NCBI GenBank assembly: GCA_949358305.1
Contig: OX442314.1
Location: 55,377,369 to 55,437,368 of the forward strand
DNA: 60,000 nt
From: Strigamia acuminata
Lineage: Eukaryota; Arthropoda; Chilopoda; Geophilomorpha; Linotaeniidae
Reading direction: 5' to 3'
Position numbers and translations under genes: made by a program. The notes beneath the pieces were generated by a model. It was given only the letters and a program-made list of their open reading frames with translations. It was not told where the DNA came from and searched no databases. How positions within the stretch are numbered: the stretch's first letter is position 1; each line of letters starts with the position of its first letter. Shown here piece after piece: positions 1-10,697 of this stretch.

Positions 1-960
1 TGTAACCACACATATTTCTTGTCTTAAATCCCCCCCGGTATGATTAGAAGGTGAACTTGAATAAAAATTTGCAAAAAAAAAAATAAAATTGAAAAAAATT
101 TTATTACAGAAATACAAAATGTACAAATTAAATGAAGGCATTGGTCACCTTGCAAATATAATTTCTCAAAATAAAAATGAATGTTTCTATTTTTTATAAT
201 AACAGTTCAGAGATAATCAAATCAATAAAGCCTGAACTAAAAAAAGTGAACACTTGATGAGTAAATTCACTTAATACCTCAATTTAGAGAATTAGAGAAA
301 ATATTTTTAAAATTATTCCAGCTTGTTTTAAGTACAATGTATTATGGTGTATGGTGAAAGCTCATTAAAGTCTAAACAAATAATTTTTTACGTTTCATTT
401 GATATACAGGTTTTACAGGTTTCGTTTGTGTTTTAAAAAATTTAGAATTCGGCGAGACAAATATGCACTACAGTTTTCTGAATTTTTCAGTTAAAAAAAA
501 AAAATTACCATTTCGGATTCTAATTGTCCACGAGCCTCTTTTACGGTACGGGCCTCTAATTGCGCGTACAGAACAAAAATATATTTTACAAACAGCATGT
601 CTCTAATTCTGCACGGGTACACAATTAAAGACCAAAAATTTTCGAAATGTACCAAAAAAGGGTGATAAATGAAACGATTTACATGCATTCCCATTTAAAA
701 TTGTAATTTTATCTGAAACCAATGCAAATCGTTTCATTTACCACAATTTTTTTTATATATTTCGTTCCAGAAACGTTGTAAAATTGAAATTGACCAATGT
801 CGGACTTAAATAGCCCGTGGGCCTCCAATTGCATACAGGAAAAATATCTTTTTTTTGTAAATTGTGCACGAGGACGCAATGAATAATATGATATTTTAAA
901 AATCCAAATTGAAGTACACAAATGAACAGAAAAAAATCAACCATTTTGAATTACAGTTCT
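1..960 (-). repeat. 3' flank of zinc-finger unit A
   Basis: No gene is seen here. The stretch matches 7585-8530 closely (both share the motif ATTTCTTGTCTTAAATC, then a C-run and GGTATGATTAGAAGG), so it is the duplicated downstream flank of the leftward-reading zinc-finger genes. It holds several copies of a short motif, GCCTCTAATT followed by GCGCA or CTGCACGGG, in both orientations, for example near 550, 600 and 830. The stretch around 640-760 reads as a hairpin: ATAAATGAAACGATTTACATG is answered by GCAAATCGTTTCATTTACC. Confidence 0.75.
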
Positions 961-987
961 GAATGTAACAACTGAATGCAAGATTTT

Positions 988-2109
988 TTAATTTGAATGC
1001 TTTGCTAAATGTTTTTTCAAGCCATGTCTTTTTAGTTGCCCACTTGTAATACAGGAATAAGCACACGCATCACACTTGAATGGTTTCTCCCCTGTATGGG
1101 TAGCGATATGTCTTTTTAAAGCCCCACTGGTAATACAGGAATAAGCACACAAATGGCACTTGAATGGTTTTTCTCCCGTATGGATAGCAATATGATTCCT
1201 TAAAGCCCCACTTTGAACACAAGAATAAGCACATAAATGACACTTCAATGGTTTTTCCCTTGTATGGGTTGCAATATGACTTTTGAGTTGCCCATTTGTA
1301 ATGCTGGAATAATCACACAAATGACACTTGAATGGTTTTTCCCCGGTATGGGTTGCGACATGTGTTTTTAAATTTCCTCTCTGAATGCAAGAATAAGCGC
1401 ACAAGTGACACTTGAATGGTTTTTCCCTTGTATGGGTTGCAATATGACTTTGGAGTTGCCCACTTTGAACACAAGTATAAGCACACAAATGACACCTGAA
1501 TGGTTTTTTCCCTGTGTGGGTTGCAATATGGTTTTTTAATGCCCCACTGTGAACACAGGAATAAACACACAAATGACACCTGAATGGTTTTTCCCTTGTA
1601 TGGGTTGCAATATGACTTTTGAGTTGCCCACTTGTAATGCTGGAATAAGCACACAAATGACACTTGAATGGTTTTTCCCCGGTATGGGTTGCGAGATGAT
1701 TTTTTAAATTCCCTCTATGATTGCAAGAATAAGCGCACAAGTGACACTGGTATGGTTTTTCCCTCGAATGGTTTGCAATATGTCTTTTTAGTTGCCCATT
1801 TGTAATGCTGGAATAAGAACACAAATGACACTTGAATAGTTTTTTCCCTGTATGAGTTGCAATATGACTTTTTAGTTGCCCACATGTAATGGTAGAATAA
1901 GCACACAAGTGACACTTGAATGGTTTTTCCTGGGTGTGGGTTGCAACATGTTTTTTTAAATTCCCTTTGTGATTGCAAGAATAAGCACAAAAATTACATA
2001 TGTAAGGTTTTTCACCAGTGTGTATAAGCACGTGTAGTTTCAAATGTGAATAAGACAAACCCGAATAAGCACACAGATTGCAACAGAAATTCTTGCGTTT
2101 TGTCTTCAT
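988..2109 (-). CDS. C2H2 zinc-finger protein, 13 fingers (unit A)
   Basis: Intact 373-residue protein made almost only of zinc fingers, so probably a nuclear DNA-binding protein. A short leader MKTKRKNF is followed by 13 fingers of the form C-X2-C-X12-H-X3-H; the last has HX4H and ends HLAKHSN. Linkers are mostly HTGEKPF or HTREKPF, the classic DNA-binding linker. Each finger has Tyr two residues after the second Cys (CAYSC, CAYSS), as in CTCF-like fingers, with Cys or Ser where Phe is usual. Several helices here are ITSGQLK or ITNGQLK, a type rarer in the sister copies. The ATG at 2107-2109 is chosen because all seven family members share it. A splice acceptor (TTTTAG on the minus strand, AG at 2193-2194) lies 83 bases upstream, so the coding exon is probably the last of at least two. 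It is the largest array in the cluster. No effector domain is visible. Confidence 0.93.
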   Translation of the reverse strand: MKTKRKNFCCNLCAYSGLSYSHLKLHVLIHTGEKPYICNFCAYSCNHKGNLKKHVATHTQEKPFKCHLCAYSTITCGQLKSHIATHTGKKLFKCHLCSYSSITNGQLKRHIANHSREKPYQCHLCAYSCNHRGNLKNHLATHTGEKPFKCHLCAYSSITSGQLKSHIATHTREKPFRCHLCVYSCVHSGALKNHIATHTGKKPFRCHLCAYTCVQSGQLQSHIATHTREKPFKCHLCAYSCIQRGNLKTHVATHTGEKPFKCHLCDYSSITNGQLKSHIATHTREKPLKCHLCAYSCVQSGALRNHIAIHTGEKPFKCHLCAYSCITSGALKRHIATHTGEKPFKCDACAYSCITSGQLKRHGLKKHLAKHSN

Positions 2110-2192
2110 TTTGGATTGTAATAAAGCAGCACAATTTTAAGCTGAGTGGCAGATTGGCAGCGACTGGATTTATCATGAACTGAATAATTGTC
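2110..2192 (-). other. 5' UTR part of coding exon, unit A
   Basis: Between the predicted acceptor (AG at 2193-2194) and the start codon lies an 83-base leader matching the leaders of all the other copies, including AGTCGCTGCCAATCTGCCAC. The acceptor is preceded by a T-rich tract. Compared with the sister copies (TTTCAGGATAAG) this one reads TTTTAGGACAAT; the AG is kept. Confidence 0.6.
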
Positions 2193-2325
2193 CTAAAATC
2201 AAAAAAAGAAAAATAAGTAAATAATATTGCCAGTGCAAGAACTAGAACAAAAAGTTTTCACAGTCCTGGCTTGCGACCGTTTTAAAATTCAAAATTTTGC
2301 GAACATTTTTGTGCCATTTCTTTAT

Positions 2326-2760
2326 TTTCCTCAATTTTGTTGGATACTTGTACACCATCCTAATTTATTCAACTAAAATTTTATCATCATCTATCCATCA
2401 ATTTCTGAGAAAAAAACTTTCGTGAAGTGACATAAAAATTAAGAGGCAAAAGTTAAGTTAACGAACTCCATTTACCATTGAGAAACCTCACAACAATGTT
2501 TGTTAATGCTTTCTTGGCCCTCCTTTAGCTTGTAGAATTGCTTTCAATCATTCAGCCATACTTTCAAGCAATTTCAGTAGCACTGATGGAGATATTTTAC
2601 ACCAAACACAAGATTTGCTAATTTCAACCATAGAACATTTTTTTCTCAACCTTTTAGTCCAAATCAAAAAATCATCTCATAAATGTTCAATTGGATTCAG
2701 GTTAAAATAACTGAGAAAGCCATTAAAGTTGTCTGCTTTTATTTGGTGTGAAATACTCTC
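2326..2760 (-). pseudogene. Tc1-type transposase relic
   Basis: Read on the minus strand, the stretch still shows pieces of a Tc1/mariner transposase C-terminus: a block reading NLNPIEHL, followed by a stop, then a block reading LLESMAE, stop, LKAILQAKGG. Stops and frame changes make it non-functional. A sister relic occupies 10698-11525. It sits just upstream of zinc-finger gene A and cuts its 5' flank. Confidence 0.7.
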
Positions 2761-2974
2761 ACGCAAATTTCGTTGTATGTTTTTGGTTGTTGTCCGCTTG
2801 CTACACCAGTGTTGGTTTACGGATGCGAAAAGTTGGAAATCTCCAATCCATCAATGAAATAATGTATCCCTACGTTTACAGAGACATTAATGAAAGAAAT
2901 TTTGATGAATTAAAAAATATTGAGGTTGGTTGGAGCAACTGGACAACAACCAAAAACATGCATCAAAATTTGCG

Positions 2975-3300
2975 CGAGAGTATAGGGTTTTACCAAATAT
3001 TCGGTTTATATTCGGTTATTCGGCCTGTTCGGCCTAAAAACCGAATATTATGTATTCGGCCAAATATCAACCTGTTATTTGGCCGAATACAAAAAAAAAA
3101 TTAGAAATATTAGAATTTCAATGGAAATGACGTCACGTCCAAACACGAAACGAGTTTTGCATACGTTTTAGACTTTTTGAATGCACCTACTGTAACAACT
3201 TCACATTTATAGGTCAAAAATGTATTTTTTTTTTACAAAAAATTTAATTTTCTCTATTAAATTCCAATTATTACCTAAAACACACGAATTGTACAATAAA
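2975..3300. repeat. hAT-like element fragment
   Basis: Contains the repeated ATTCGG/CCGAAT palindromes (CCGAATATTATGTATTCGG and neighbours) typical of the ends of one class of hAT transposons. It matches 57873-58170, including the downstream run with TTCACATTTATAGGTCAAAA and ATTAAATTCCAATTATTACC. No transposase is seen. A piece resembling the TTTTCGAATGCACCTAGTGTA end of the MITEs at 45431 and 49199 lies at about 3170-3192. Confidence 0.5.
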
Positions 3301-3640
3301 AATTTAATATTTAAATATTTGTCATCTTGTCTGTGATAGCATCGTTACAGACCTCATCGAAACGAATTTACTGTAAAATCTATTGGTTTTACACATCACC
3401 TTGTGCCACTCGATTAACTCCATAATAGTAATTAAATAGCTAGTATTGGATGATCCGCTAAATGGTTTGATGATTGCTCGTTGTCAAAGTATCGTCAAAA
3501 CGGTGTTGGATCAAGTTGTATCTTAGTCCAAACTGAGAAGTTGGATCTTCTTTATCATGGAAACGTGAAGTTTCGAGAGATCGAAGTAGATTTAAGAATG
3601 CCTAGGTTGTAAAATGCGACTAATTTTCACTTAGCCGGTT
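3300..3640. other. Intergenic, nothing recognised
   Basis: AT-rich sequence without an open frame or repeat that I can name. Confidence 0.4.
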
Positions 3641-4612
3641 AATCGGCCTCTAGCTATACTTTTAGCCCTGGCTTTGGCGGGCAGGGCGGCTGACCTTAAG
3701 CTGCTTTCCGCAGATATTACTTCTTCGAGTGGATCTGTGTTGGTCCCTTGGCCGGCTCTCGGAAGTCAGCCCCTCTCGCAGCGTGGACCCTCTTCGACCA
3801 TCTGCCCTGGTCGTAGCGAACTTCCTGGGTTCGCTGTTTAGCGCGGGCAGATCTTACAGCTCGGTCAATTGTCGCAGGTCTGCAATTTCCCAATTGGTTT
3901 CCCTGTCGGCGGGGGGGGGGGAAGACTTAGGTTTCCATCCGGTTATTCGCCGGATCCTGAGGGGCGTGTCTCTTTCTAGACCGACTGTCCCGAAATACTC
4001 TAATATCTGGCACATAGGCTCGATTTTAACGCATCTCAAACGTCTCTTTTCCGCCCCTAATCTTTCGTGACTGTCGAAAAATCAGCGTCTGGCTACTCTT
4101 TTGGCTCTTGCATTGGCAGACAGAGCGGGTGACCTTTGGCTACTCTCAGCAGACATTTCGTTTTTCGATTATTTTTGCATGGTCCCTCTGTGCGGTTCTC
4201 GTAAATCCGCGTATCTAACGCCTCTTTGCATCGCGTCCTTTCACGACGAGGAATTATGTCCGGTGGTTGCTTTGCGCCGGTTCCTAAACTTTACCGCTTC
4301 TTTGAAGGGTAGTTCAAAACAACTTTTTCTCTCTGGCTCGCCACTGTTTGGCCCGCTTTCCTCTACGACCATCGCGAGGTGGATCAAGGGCGTCCTCTCT
4401 GACGCGGGGGTAGATACCTCCGTTTTCTCGGCTCATTCAACCAGAGCTGCAGCCACGTTGTTCGCGGCTAGTAGGGGAGTCTTTAGAGTGCATTATCAAA
4501 GCCGCCGATTGGTCAACTGCCGCTGTATTTAAGAAATTCTACGGTAGGCCGATCGAATCCGCTTTGGAAGAATTTGCTTTTGTAGTATTAAGGGGCTACG
4601 AACGTTCCTAAA
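3640..4612 (+). pseudogene. DIRS/Ngaro-like tyrosine recombinase fragment
   Basis: GC-rich island in AT-rich surroundings. The 3729-4070 frame reads as the N-terminal core-binding part (SYSSVNCRRSAISQL, then HPVIRRILRGV and RPTVPKYSNIW). The 4101-4532 frame continues as the catalytic part (LALALADRAGDLWLLS, later FSAHSTRAAAT, the arginine-containing box of tyrosine recombinases). After 4475 the sequence changes frame: IIKAADWSTAAVFKKFYGRP is readable in another frame up to the stop near 4612. Such recombinases belong to DIRS/Ngaro retroelements, where they integrate circular cDNA. The RT part is absent. The block at 3655-3725 repeats the LLALALA-RA-DL-LLSADI segment of 4090-4165, so the fragment is rearranged or chimeric. 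Confidence 0.72.
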
Positions 4613-4639
4613 TTAGCAATATTTATTTCCCTTAGTATA

Positions 4640-4843
4640 ATCTAGATTTTGCTTCACTATACTAGCAAAATCCCAATTTTTTTTCTCAGAAACTGATGGA
4701 TAGATGTTGATAAAATTTTAGTTGAATAAAGTAGGATGGTGTTCAAGTATCCAGTAACAATTTCATTAATTTTCCCGAGATACAGCCGTGATAAACAACT
4801 TGATGCGTTTGTTAACTTAGTTTTGCCCCCCCCCCCCCCACTG
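4640..4843. repeat. Tc1-type transposon end
   Basis: Shares GTTTGTTAACTTAGTTTTGCC plus a C-run and ACTG with the ends at 7300-7480 and (inverted) 10698. Also shares the inner CTGATGGATAGATGTTGAT block with 10840-10860. Noncoding. Confidence 0.6.
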
Positions 4844-4849
4844 TTGATA

Positions 4850-5040
4850 AATTCCAAAGTACCGTGGTCCCGGTACGCAGTACCTAAAGCTGTACCACGA
4901 TACAAGTATGGGGTACAACTGCATTAACTCACAAACTACCGCGGTCCCGGTACTTTACCAGGATCTTGCGGTACATCTCGCTGTGTACAGTAGAACGCGA
5001 GAAAACATGAGATACTCGTGTTTTCCCTCGTTTTCCACTT
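4850..5040. repeat. Repeat rich in GGTACCGCGGTACC-like motifs
   Basis: Several GTACCGCGGTCC and GGTACNNNGTACC motifs, then GAAAACACGAG and its near inverse TCGTGTTTTC. A related block, inverted in part, lies at 58795-58990. Probably the end of one DNA transposon family; no coding potential is seen. Confidence 0.4.
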
Positions 5041-5988
5041 TAATTTTAAAAAGTTGATGTTGACACTCCTTCAAATTGAGTGTAAACATTAATAAGTTAT
5101 AAAATCAATAAAAACCAATTAAAAATTTATTATTGATAAACTTGTAATGGATCCAATTTGCGCGTCGTGAGTGATTTGTTGCACACCGAACGAATGTGTT
5201 GATGCTTGGCCGCCTGGAAAACGAGCTTTTTAGGCATTTTGTTCAGAGTTGTATGGCATGGCGTAACAAGATAAAGTTGGAAAAATGCAGAGATTTGTGG
5301 GAGATTCGTTGGATAATTTAGGAATTCGGTGGAAATTGATTAGATAATTTAGGAATACGGTCCAAAATTATAGAATAATTTAGGAATTCGGTCCAAAATT
5401 ATAGAATAATTTAGGAATTTGGTCCAAAATTATAGAATAAATTAGGAATGCGATCGAAATTTATTGAATAATTTAGGAATCTGATCGCAATTTGGTAAAT
5501 TGAGAATTTGGTCGAGATTTTAAAAATAATTCCAAAATTCAATCAAAATTCATCAAAATCTTAGCAAATACACTCGATATTCATCAAAATCATGTCATAT
5601 TCACTCGAAATTCATCAAAATCATGTCATATTCACTCGAAATTCATCAAAATCATGTCATATTCACTCGAAATTCATCAAAATCTTATTTAAAACTCTCA
5701 AAATTCATCAAAATCTCATCAAATACTCTCACAATTCAGCAAAATCTTCTCTAAAACACTCGAAATTCATCAAAATCTTATTTAAAACTCTCAAAATTCA
5801 TCAAAATCTCATCAAATACTCTCACAATTCATCAAAATCTTATCTAAAACACTCGAAATTCATCAAAATCTCATCCAATCCATTAAAAGTTTAATACTAA
5901 TAAACTTTTAATGGGATTTTATTAATTTTATAACTGATTTATGTTTATACTCACTTTAAATGAATGTAAACATCAACTTTTAAAATTA
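5041..5988. mobile_element. Foldback element with internal minisatellites
   Basis: The ends are inverted repeats: left TAATTTTAAAAAGTTGATG at 5041, right CATCAACTTTTAAAATTA ending at 5988. Both continue inward to GAGTGTAAACAT and its inverse. Inside are two minisatellites: about six units of 'ATTTAGGAATTCGGTCCAAAATTATAGAATA'-like sequence (5300-5480) and units of CTCGAAATTCATCAAAATC (5565-5880). It sits within the upstream block of zinc-finger unit A, whose homology resumes at about 5990. No transposase. Confidence 0.6.
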
Positions 5989-5989
5989 A

Positions 5990-6560
5990 AATATAAACAA
6001 ATCATAATTGTATGGTAAATAATACTTTATTAATAATTCAATTAATTGATAATAAAATCACATAAATTATCACATAAATTATCTGCTCCCCACCCACCGT
6101 ATTCAGATTTTAAACCAGAACGTTTCCAAATCTTTTACCGAGTTCAGGCTTTTACTTTCACTCCTGAGTCTGACTAAAACCGACATCGATTATTTACCTT
6201 TAATATACCAATGAGGTAACAAAGTCCTGGATAATTCTGAAAATTGATAAGTCTCGTGGCGCTTTGTTAAATCAACACGGTCGACCCGATGATAATTTAT
6301 GATTCCGCGTCCAGTCCGTCTTGTTTGCTCAAAAGCCTCTACAGAAATACATTTTTATAGACAAAATCAAATCAACAAGCATTGCGCTAAACTATATTTA
6401 CGGGTATGAGAGTATTTTGTGATGTATCCCCCTTTTCCAGCCGCGCACCACAGGTTGTTGCTCAGTTGATGTTCGCTAGTTCTGCATCTGTGCGCCCAAT
6501 CACGGCTCTTCTCACAGTTGGCCAATAACATCGCTCGATGCATCTTGGGCAACAGATGGC
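5990..6560 (-). repeat. Upstream (promoter-like) block of zinc-finger unit A, decayed
   Basis: Matches, in inverted orientation, the blocks upstream of copies C-G, for example 33000-33540. Shared motifs are TTAAACCAGAACGTTT, AATCTTTTACCGAGTTCAGGC and GCATTGCGCTAAACTATATTTACGGGTATG (split here). The matching stretch stops near 6480, where sequence not found in the other units begins. The link to gene A is interrupted by about 3.6 kb of transposon sequence, so promoter function for A is doubtful. Confidence 0.6.
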
Positions 6561-6734
6561 GCCAAACTCGATTTTTGGACTGTTATGATCCGATTTGTAA
6601 TGAAATAGCGCTTTATCACATTTTATAGATTCGTAAGAGGAATTGAATGCCAAGAAAATTTGTTTTTCCACGAAAATGCATGAATTTCTCACCAATAATA
6701 TTTATTTACACATAAAAAAAATTTGTGTTTACCC

Positions 6735-7095
6735 CAAAATAATTTGTTTCCTTCTGAAATAATTTGTTTCCTTCTGAAATAATTTGTTCTTTTACGAAAT
6801 AATTTGTTCTTTTACGAAATAATTTGTTCTTTTACAAAATAATTTGTTTTTTTTTCAGAAATAATTTGTTTCCTTCCAAAATAATTTGTTTTTTTCCTTC
6901 CTTCTGAAATAATTTGTTTCCTTCTGAAATAATTTGTTCTTTTACAAAATAATTTGTTTTTTTTTCAGAAATAATTTGTTTTTTTCCGAAATAATTTGTT
7001 TTTTGTGTCAAATAATTGTTTTTTGAGTCAAATAATCGATTTTTGAGTCAAATAATCGATTTTTCAGTCAAAAAAATTTACTTTTGTTATTTTTG
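6735..7095. repeat. Minisatellite, AAATAATTTGTT units
   Basis: About 20 imperfect copies of a 16-25 base unit built on AAATAATTTGTTCTTTTACG or AAATAATTTGTTTCCTTCTG, grading into CAAATAATCGATTTTTGAGT. Confidence 0.8.
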
Positions 7096-7189
7096 ACTCA
7101 GAAATCATTTTTTTTCAAAAGTTTGATTTTTGGATAAGAAAAAAAATTAAATTACTTGCAACAAATGTAAATTTGTAACTAAATAAAAA

Positions 7190-7490
7190 CAAAAAAATCT
7201 ATTAATTAAATAAATAAATAAAATTTGTGCTTTATTGCTGCTTTATGACTTGTAAATAAACGACTAATTTTAGGATCAATCTGTGTTAATCACCTACCGG
7301 TAGTGTAAAACTTTCTCTAGAACTAATAAATGAATTTTCATAAAATTTTAGGTGAACAAAGCAGAATATTGAACAAGTACTCAGTTAAAATTTCAATGGT
7401 TTTCCTCCTTTTTTTGCCCGAGATACAGCCATGAGATTCAACATGCCGTGTTTGTTAACTTTGTTTTGCCCCACCGTAAATAAAAAAAAA
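7190..7490. repeat. Distal end of unit A and Tc1 end
   Basis: 7220-7290 (GCTGCTTTATGACTTGTAAATAAA) matches 19228-19290 and, inverted, 41310-41360, so it marks the far 5' border of the zinc-finger unit. 7300-7480 is a second Tc1-type end, with GTTTGTTAACTTTGTTTTGCC. Confidence 0.5.
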
Positions 7491-7584
7491 AAATTTAAAT
7501 TTAAAAATTTAAAACGCTGGCAATGCCGATGTGCGATAAAACAACACAATTAATTTTGTTAGAATGTAACAGGTGTGGATTAAC

Positions 7585-8530
7585 CACACATATTTCTTGT
7601 CTTAAATCCCCCCCCCCCCCCCCGGTATGATTAGAAGGTTAACTTGAATAAAAATTTGCAAAAAATAAATAAAATTTGAAAAAATTTTATTACAGAAATA
7701 CAAAATGAAGGCATTGGTCATCTTGCAAATATAATTTCTCAAAATAAAAATGAATGTTTCTATTTTTTATAATAACAGTTCAGAGAAAATAGTAAACACT
7801 TGATGAGTAAATTCACGCAATCAAACAGACTTAATACCTCAATTTAGAAAATTAGAGAAAATATTTTTTTAAATCATTTCAGCTTGTTTTAAGTACAATG
7901 TATTATGGTGAAAACTCATTGAAGTCTAAACAAATAAATTTTTACATTTCATTTGATATACAGGTTTTACAGGTTTCGTTTGTGTTTTAAAAAATTGAGA
8001 ATTAAGCAAGAAAAATATGCAATACAGTTTTCTGAATTTTCCAGTTAAAAAAAAGAATTACCGTTTGGCTTCTAATTGTCCACGAGCCTCTTTTACGGTG
8101 CGGGCCTCGAATTGCGTTCAGAGAGCAAAAATTTATTTTGCAAATAGCGTGTGGGACTCTAATTCTGCACGGGTGCCCAATTAGAGACTCAATATTTTCG
8201 AAATATACCAAAAAAGGATGATAAATGAAACGATTTACACGCATTCCCATTTAAAGTTGTAATTTTATCTGAAACCAATGCAAAACGTTTCATTTATCAC
8301 ATTTTTTTTTATATATTTCGTTCCAGAAATGTTGAAAAATTGAAATTGACCGATGTCGGACTTAAATAGCCCGTGGGCCTCCAATTGCACACAGAAAACA
8401 TTTTTTTTTTTTGTAAATTGTGCACGAGGACGCAATTAGACAATGAATGGTATGATATTTTAAAAATCCAAACTGAAATACACAAAATAACAGAAAAAAA
8501 TCAACCATTTTGAATTTAACAGTTCTGAAT
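7585..8530 (-). repeat. 3' flank of zinc-finger unit B
   Basis: Segmental duplicate of 1-960 with a longer C-run near 7610. It carries the same GCCTCTAATT / ATTAGAGGC motifs. No coding region is seen. Confidence 0.75.
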
Positions 8531-8552
8531 GTAACAACAAATGCAAAACTTT

Positions 8553-9338
8553 TTAATTTGAATGCTTTGCTAAATGCTTTTTCAAGCCATGTCTTTTTAG
8601 TTGCCCACTTGTAATGCAGGAATAAGCACACGTATCACACTTGAATGGTTTTTTCCCTACATGAGTTAATAAATGTCTTTTTAGATTTCCACTTTGATGA
8701 CAAGAATAAGCACACAAATGACACTTGAATGGTTTCTCCCCCGTGTGGGTAGCAATATGACTCCTTAAAGTCCCACTTTGAACACAAGAATAAGCACACA
8801 AATGACACTTGAATGGTCTTTCCCCTGTATGGGTTGCAATGTGAGTTTTTAGATGCGCCTTTTGAATGCAGGAATAGGCACACAAGTGACACTTGAATGG
8901 TTTCTCCCCTGTATGGGTAGCGATATGTTTTCTTAAATTCCAACTTGTAATACAGGAATAATCACACAAATGACACTTGAATGGTTTTTCCTCCGTATGG
9001 GTAGCGATATGTTTTTTTAAACTACCACTTTGAACACAAGCATAAGCACACAAATGGCACTTGAATGGTTTTTCCCCAGTATGGGTTACGACATGTATTT
9101 TTAAATTCCCTCTGTGAGTGCAAGAATAAGCGCACAAGTGACACGTCAATGGTTTTTCTTGTGTGTGGGTTGCAACATGTTTTTTTAAATTCCCTTTGTG
9201 ATTGCAAGAATAAGCACAAAAATTACATCTGTAAGGCTTTTCACCGGTGTGTATAAGCATGTGTAGTTTCAAATGTGAATAAGATAAACCCGAATAAGCA
9301 CACAGATTGCAACCGAAATCCTTGCGTTTTGTCTTCAT
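8553..9338 (-). CDS. C2H2 zinc-finger protein, 9 fingers (unit B)
   Basis: Intact 261-residue zinc-finger protein, probably a nuclear DNA-binding protein. Leader MKTKRKDF, then nine C-X2-C-X12-H-X3-H fingers joined by TGEKPF-type linkers. The terminal finger has the family's CDTC start and HX4H end, then HLAKHSN. Helix variants include VQSGSLKK, ITSWNLRK, IQKAHLKT, VQSGTLRS and HQSGNLKR, differing mainly at the base-contacting positions. It is nearest to copy A in sequence and flanks, and both read leftward. The splice acceptor sits 84 bases upstream (AG at 9422-9423). The 5' region is split by a foldback element, a Tc1 relic, a hAT fragment and a whole copia element, so its promoter block (18400-19300) is nearly 10 kb away. 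Whether it is still transcribed is open. Confidence 0.92.
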   Translation of the reverse strand: MKTKRKDFGCNLCAYSGLSYSHLKLHMLIHTGEKPYRCNFCAYSCNHKGNLKKHVATHTQEKPLTCHLCAYSCTHRGNLKIHVVTHTGEKPFKCHLCAYACVQSGSLKKHIATHTEEKPFKCHLCDYSCITSWNLRKHIATHTGEKPFKCHLCAYSCIQKAHLKTHIATHTGERPFKCHLCAYSCVQSGTLRSHIATHTGEKPFKCHLCAYSCHQSGNLKRHLLTHVGKKPFKCDTCAYSCITSGQLKRHGLKKHLAKHSN

Positions 9339-9578
9339 TTTGGATTGTAATAAAGTAGCACAATTTGAAGCTGAGTGGCAGATTGGCAGCGACCGTATTT
9401 ATCACGAAATGAATATTTGTCCTAAAATCAAAAAAAAAAAATAAGTAAATAAATTTGCCAGTGCAAAAAGTTGTCACAGTCCTGGCTTGCGACTGTTGTA
9501 AAATTAAAAATTTTGCCAACATTTTTGTGCCATTTCTTTATTTTCCTCAATTTTGTTGGAAATAATTTTGTTCTTTAA

Positions 9579-10194
9579 CACTAGAAAGGCCAGACCGGTC
9601 ATTTTGACCGGTACAGCCGTTTAAAACAGCTGCAGCAATAAACCCAATGGGTTTACGATGCGGTTAATTTGTGACTTTAGCTGATTTATGATGCTTTATA
9701 ACATAAATCATCAATAGTTGCATTTTTCTTAAAAAATAATGAAAAAAAAGTGAATTGACCTAGAACGGCCAAAACCGGTTAAAATGACCGGTTGAAATCA
9801 CCTGAACAATACGTGCACCAAACTGCACTAAACGTGCACCAGACGTGCACAATACGAACGTTTTGGCATCAAACTGATTCAGTAACACGCGAAACATGCG
9901 AAGAAAACAGCAAAACAAAAATTGATGGTTTTTATAAAATCTGATAAAATTAAAAACGAAAATTTAATTTTATCAGGTTTTATAATAACCATCAATTTTT
10001 GTTTTGGTATTTTCTTCGCATATTTCGCGTGTTACTGAATCAATTTGATGCCAAAAACGTTACATGCACGTATTGTGCACGTATTGTGAAAGTATTTTGC
10101 ATATTTGGTGCACGTACTGTTCACGTTATTGCAACCGGTCATTTTGACCGGTTTCGGCCCTTCTAAGTAGGCCGAAATTCCGGCCTTTCTAGTG
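9579..10194. mobile_element. TTAA-flanked foldback MITE (piggyBac-like)
   Basis: Flanked by TTAA at 9575-9578 and 10195-10198, the target duplication of piggyBac elements. The ends are inverted, CACTAGAAAGGC and GCCTTTCTAGTG. Nearly the whole 616 bp is one inverted repeat: AAACTGATTCAGTAACACGCG on the left is mirrored by CGCGTGTTACTGAATCAATTT on the right, around a centre near 9965. ACCGGTCATTTTGACCGGT occurs at both ends. Noncoding. Confidence 0.85.
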
Positions 10195-10199
10195 TTAAC

Positions 10200-10690
10200 T
10201 TATTTCGAAATATTTGGGCCTCTAATTGCGCATCCGTGCATAATTAGAGGTTGACGCAAAATTGTATCCCAGAATTGGTTATTGATAATTATAACATGAA
10301 TATTTCAACACTAAAAAGATAAAATAAAATAAAATGTCATAAAACAGGGGTCGACAAGTAATTTTAAGTGGGGTCCAGATACTACAGAAAAATTTTTATC
10401 GAGGTCCAGAAAAGAAACACTTAAAAACCTTACTAAAAACCCAAGTAAACGAAAAAAAACACTTAAAAACCGAATAAACCCCCCAATAAACAAATGGTGT
10501 TTCCAAAAAAAAAGTCAAACAGTATTATCCCAAATTCAACAATAGGTTTTTTTTTGTATTTAACGTAACGAACGTTGAACATACGCTACGTTCTTTACAT
10601 TAAATACACAAAATCGAAGTTGCGGTCGACAATTGCAGTTTTAATAAGAGCTGTCAGCTCCGATTTGAAAGAATACGGTAATTTTAAATT
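10200..10690 (-). repeat. Zinc-finger unit B upstream sequence and hAT fragment
   Basis: 10200-10345 matches, inverted, the block upstream of copies C, D and E (GTGTTGAAATATTCATGTTAT). It contains the hairpin CCTCTAATTGCGCA / TGCATAATTAGAGG. From 10345 the sequence CAGGGGTCGACAAG and GGTCCAGAT resembles the end of a hAT element. No gene is seen. Confidence 0.5.
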
Positions 10691-10697
10691 GATTGTA

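Noticed and set aside
1313-1990. Secondary frames of 90-130 codons within the zinc-finger genes (SFVCLFLCSKW type)
   Set aside because: Out-of-frame shadows of the repeated fingers; the same happens in all copies.
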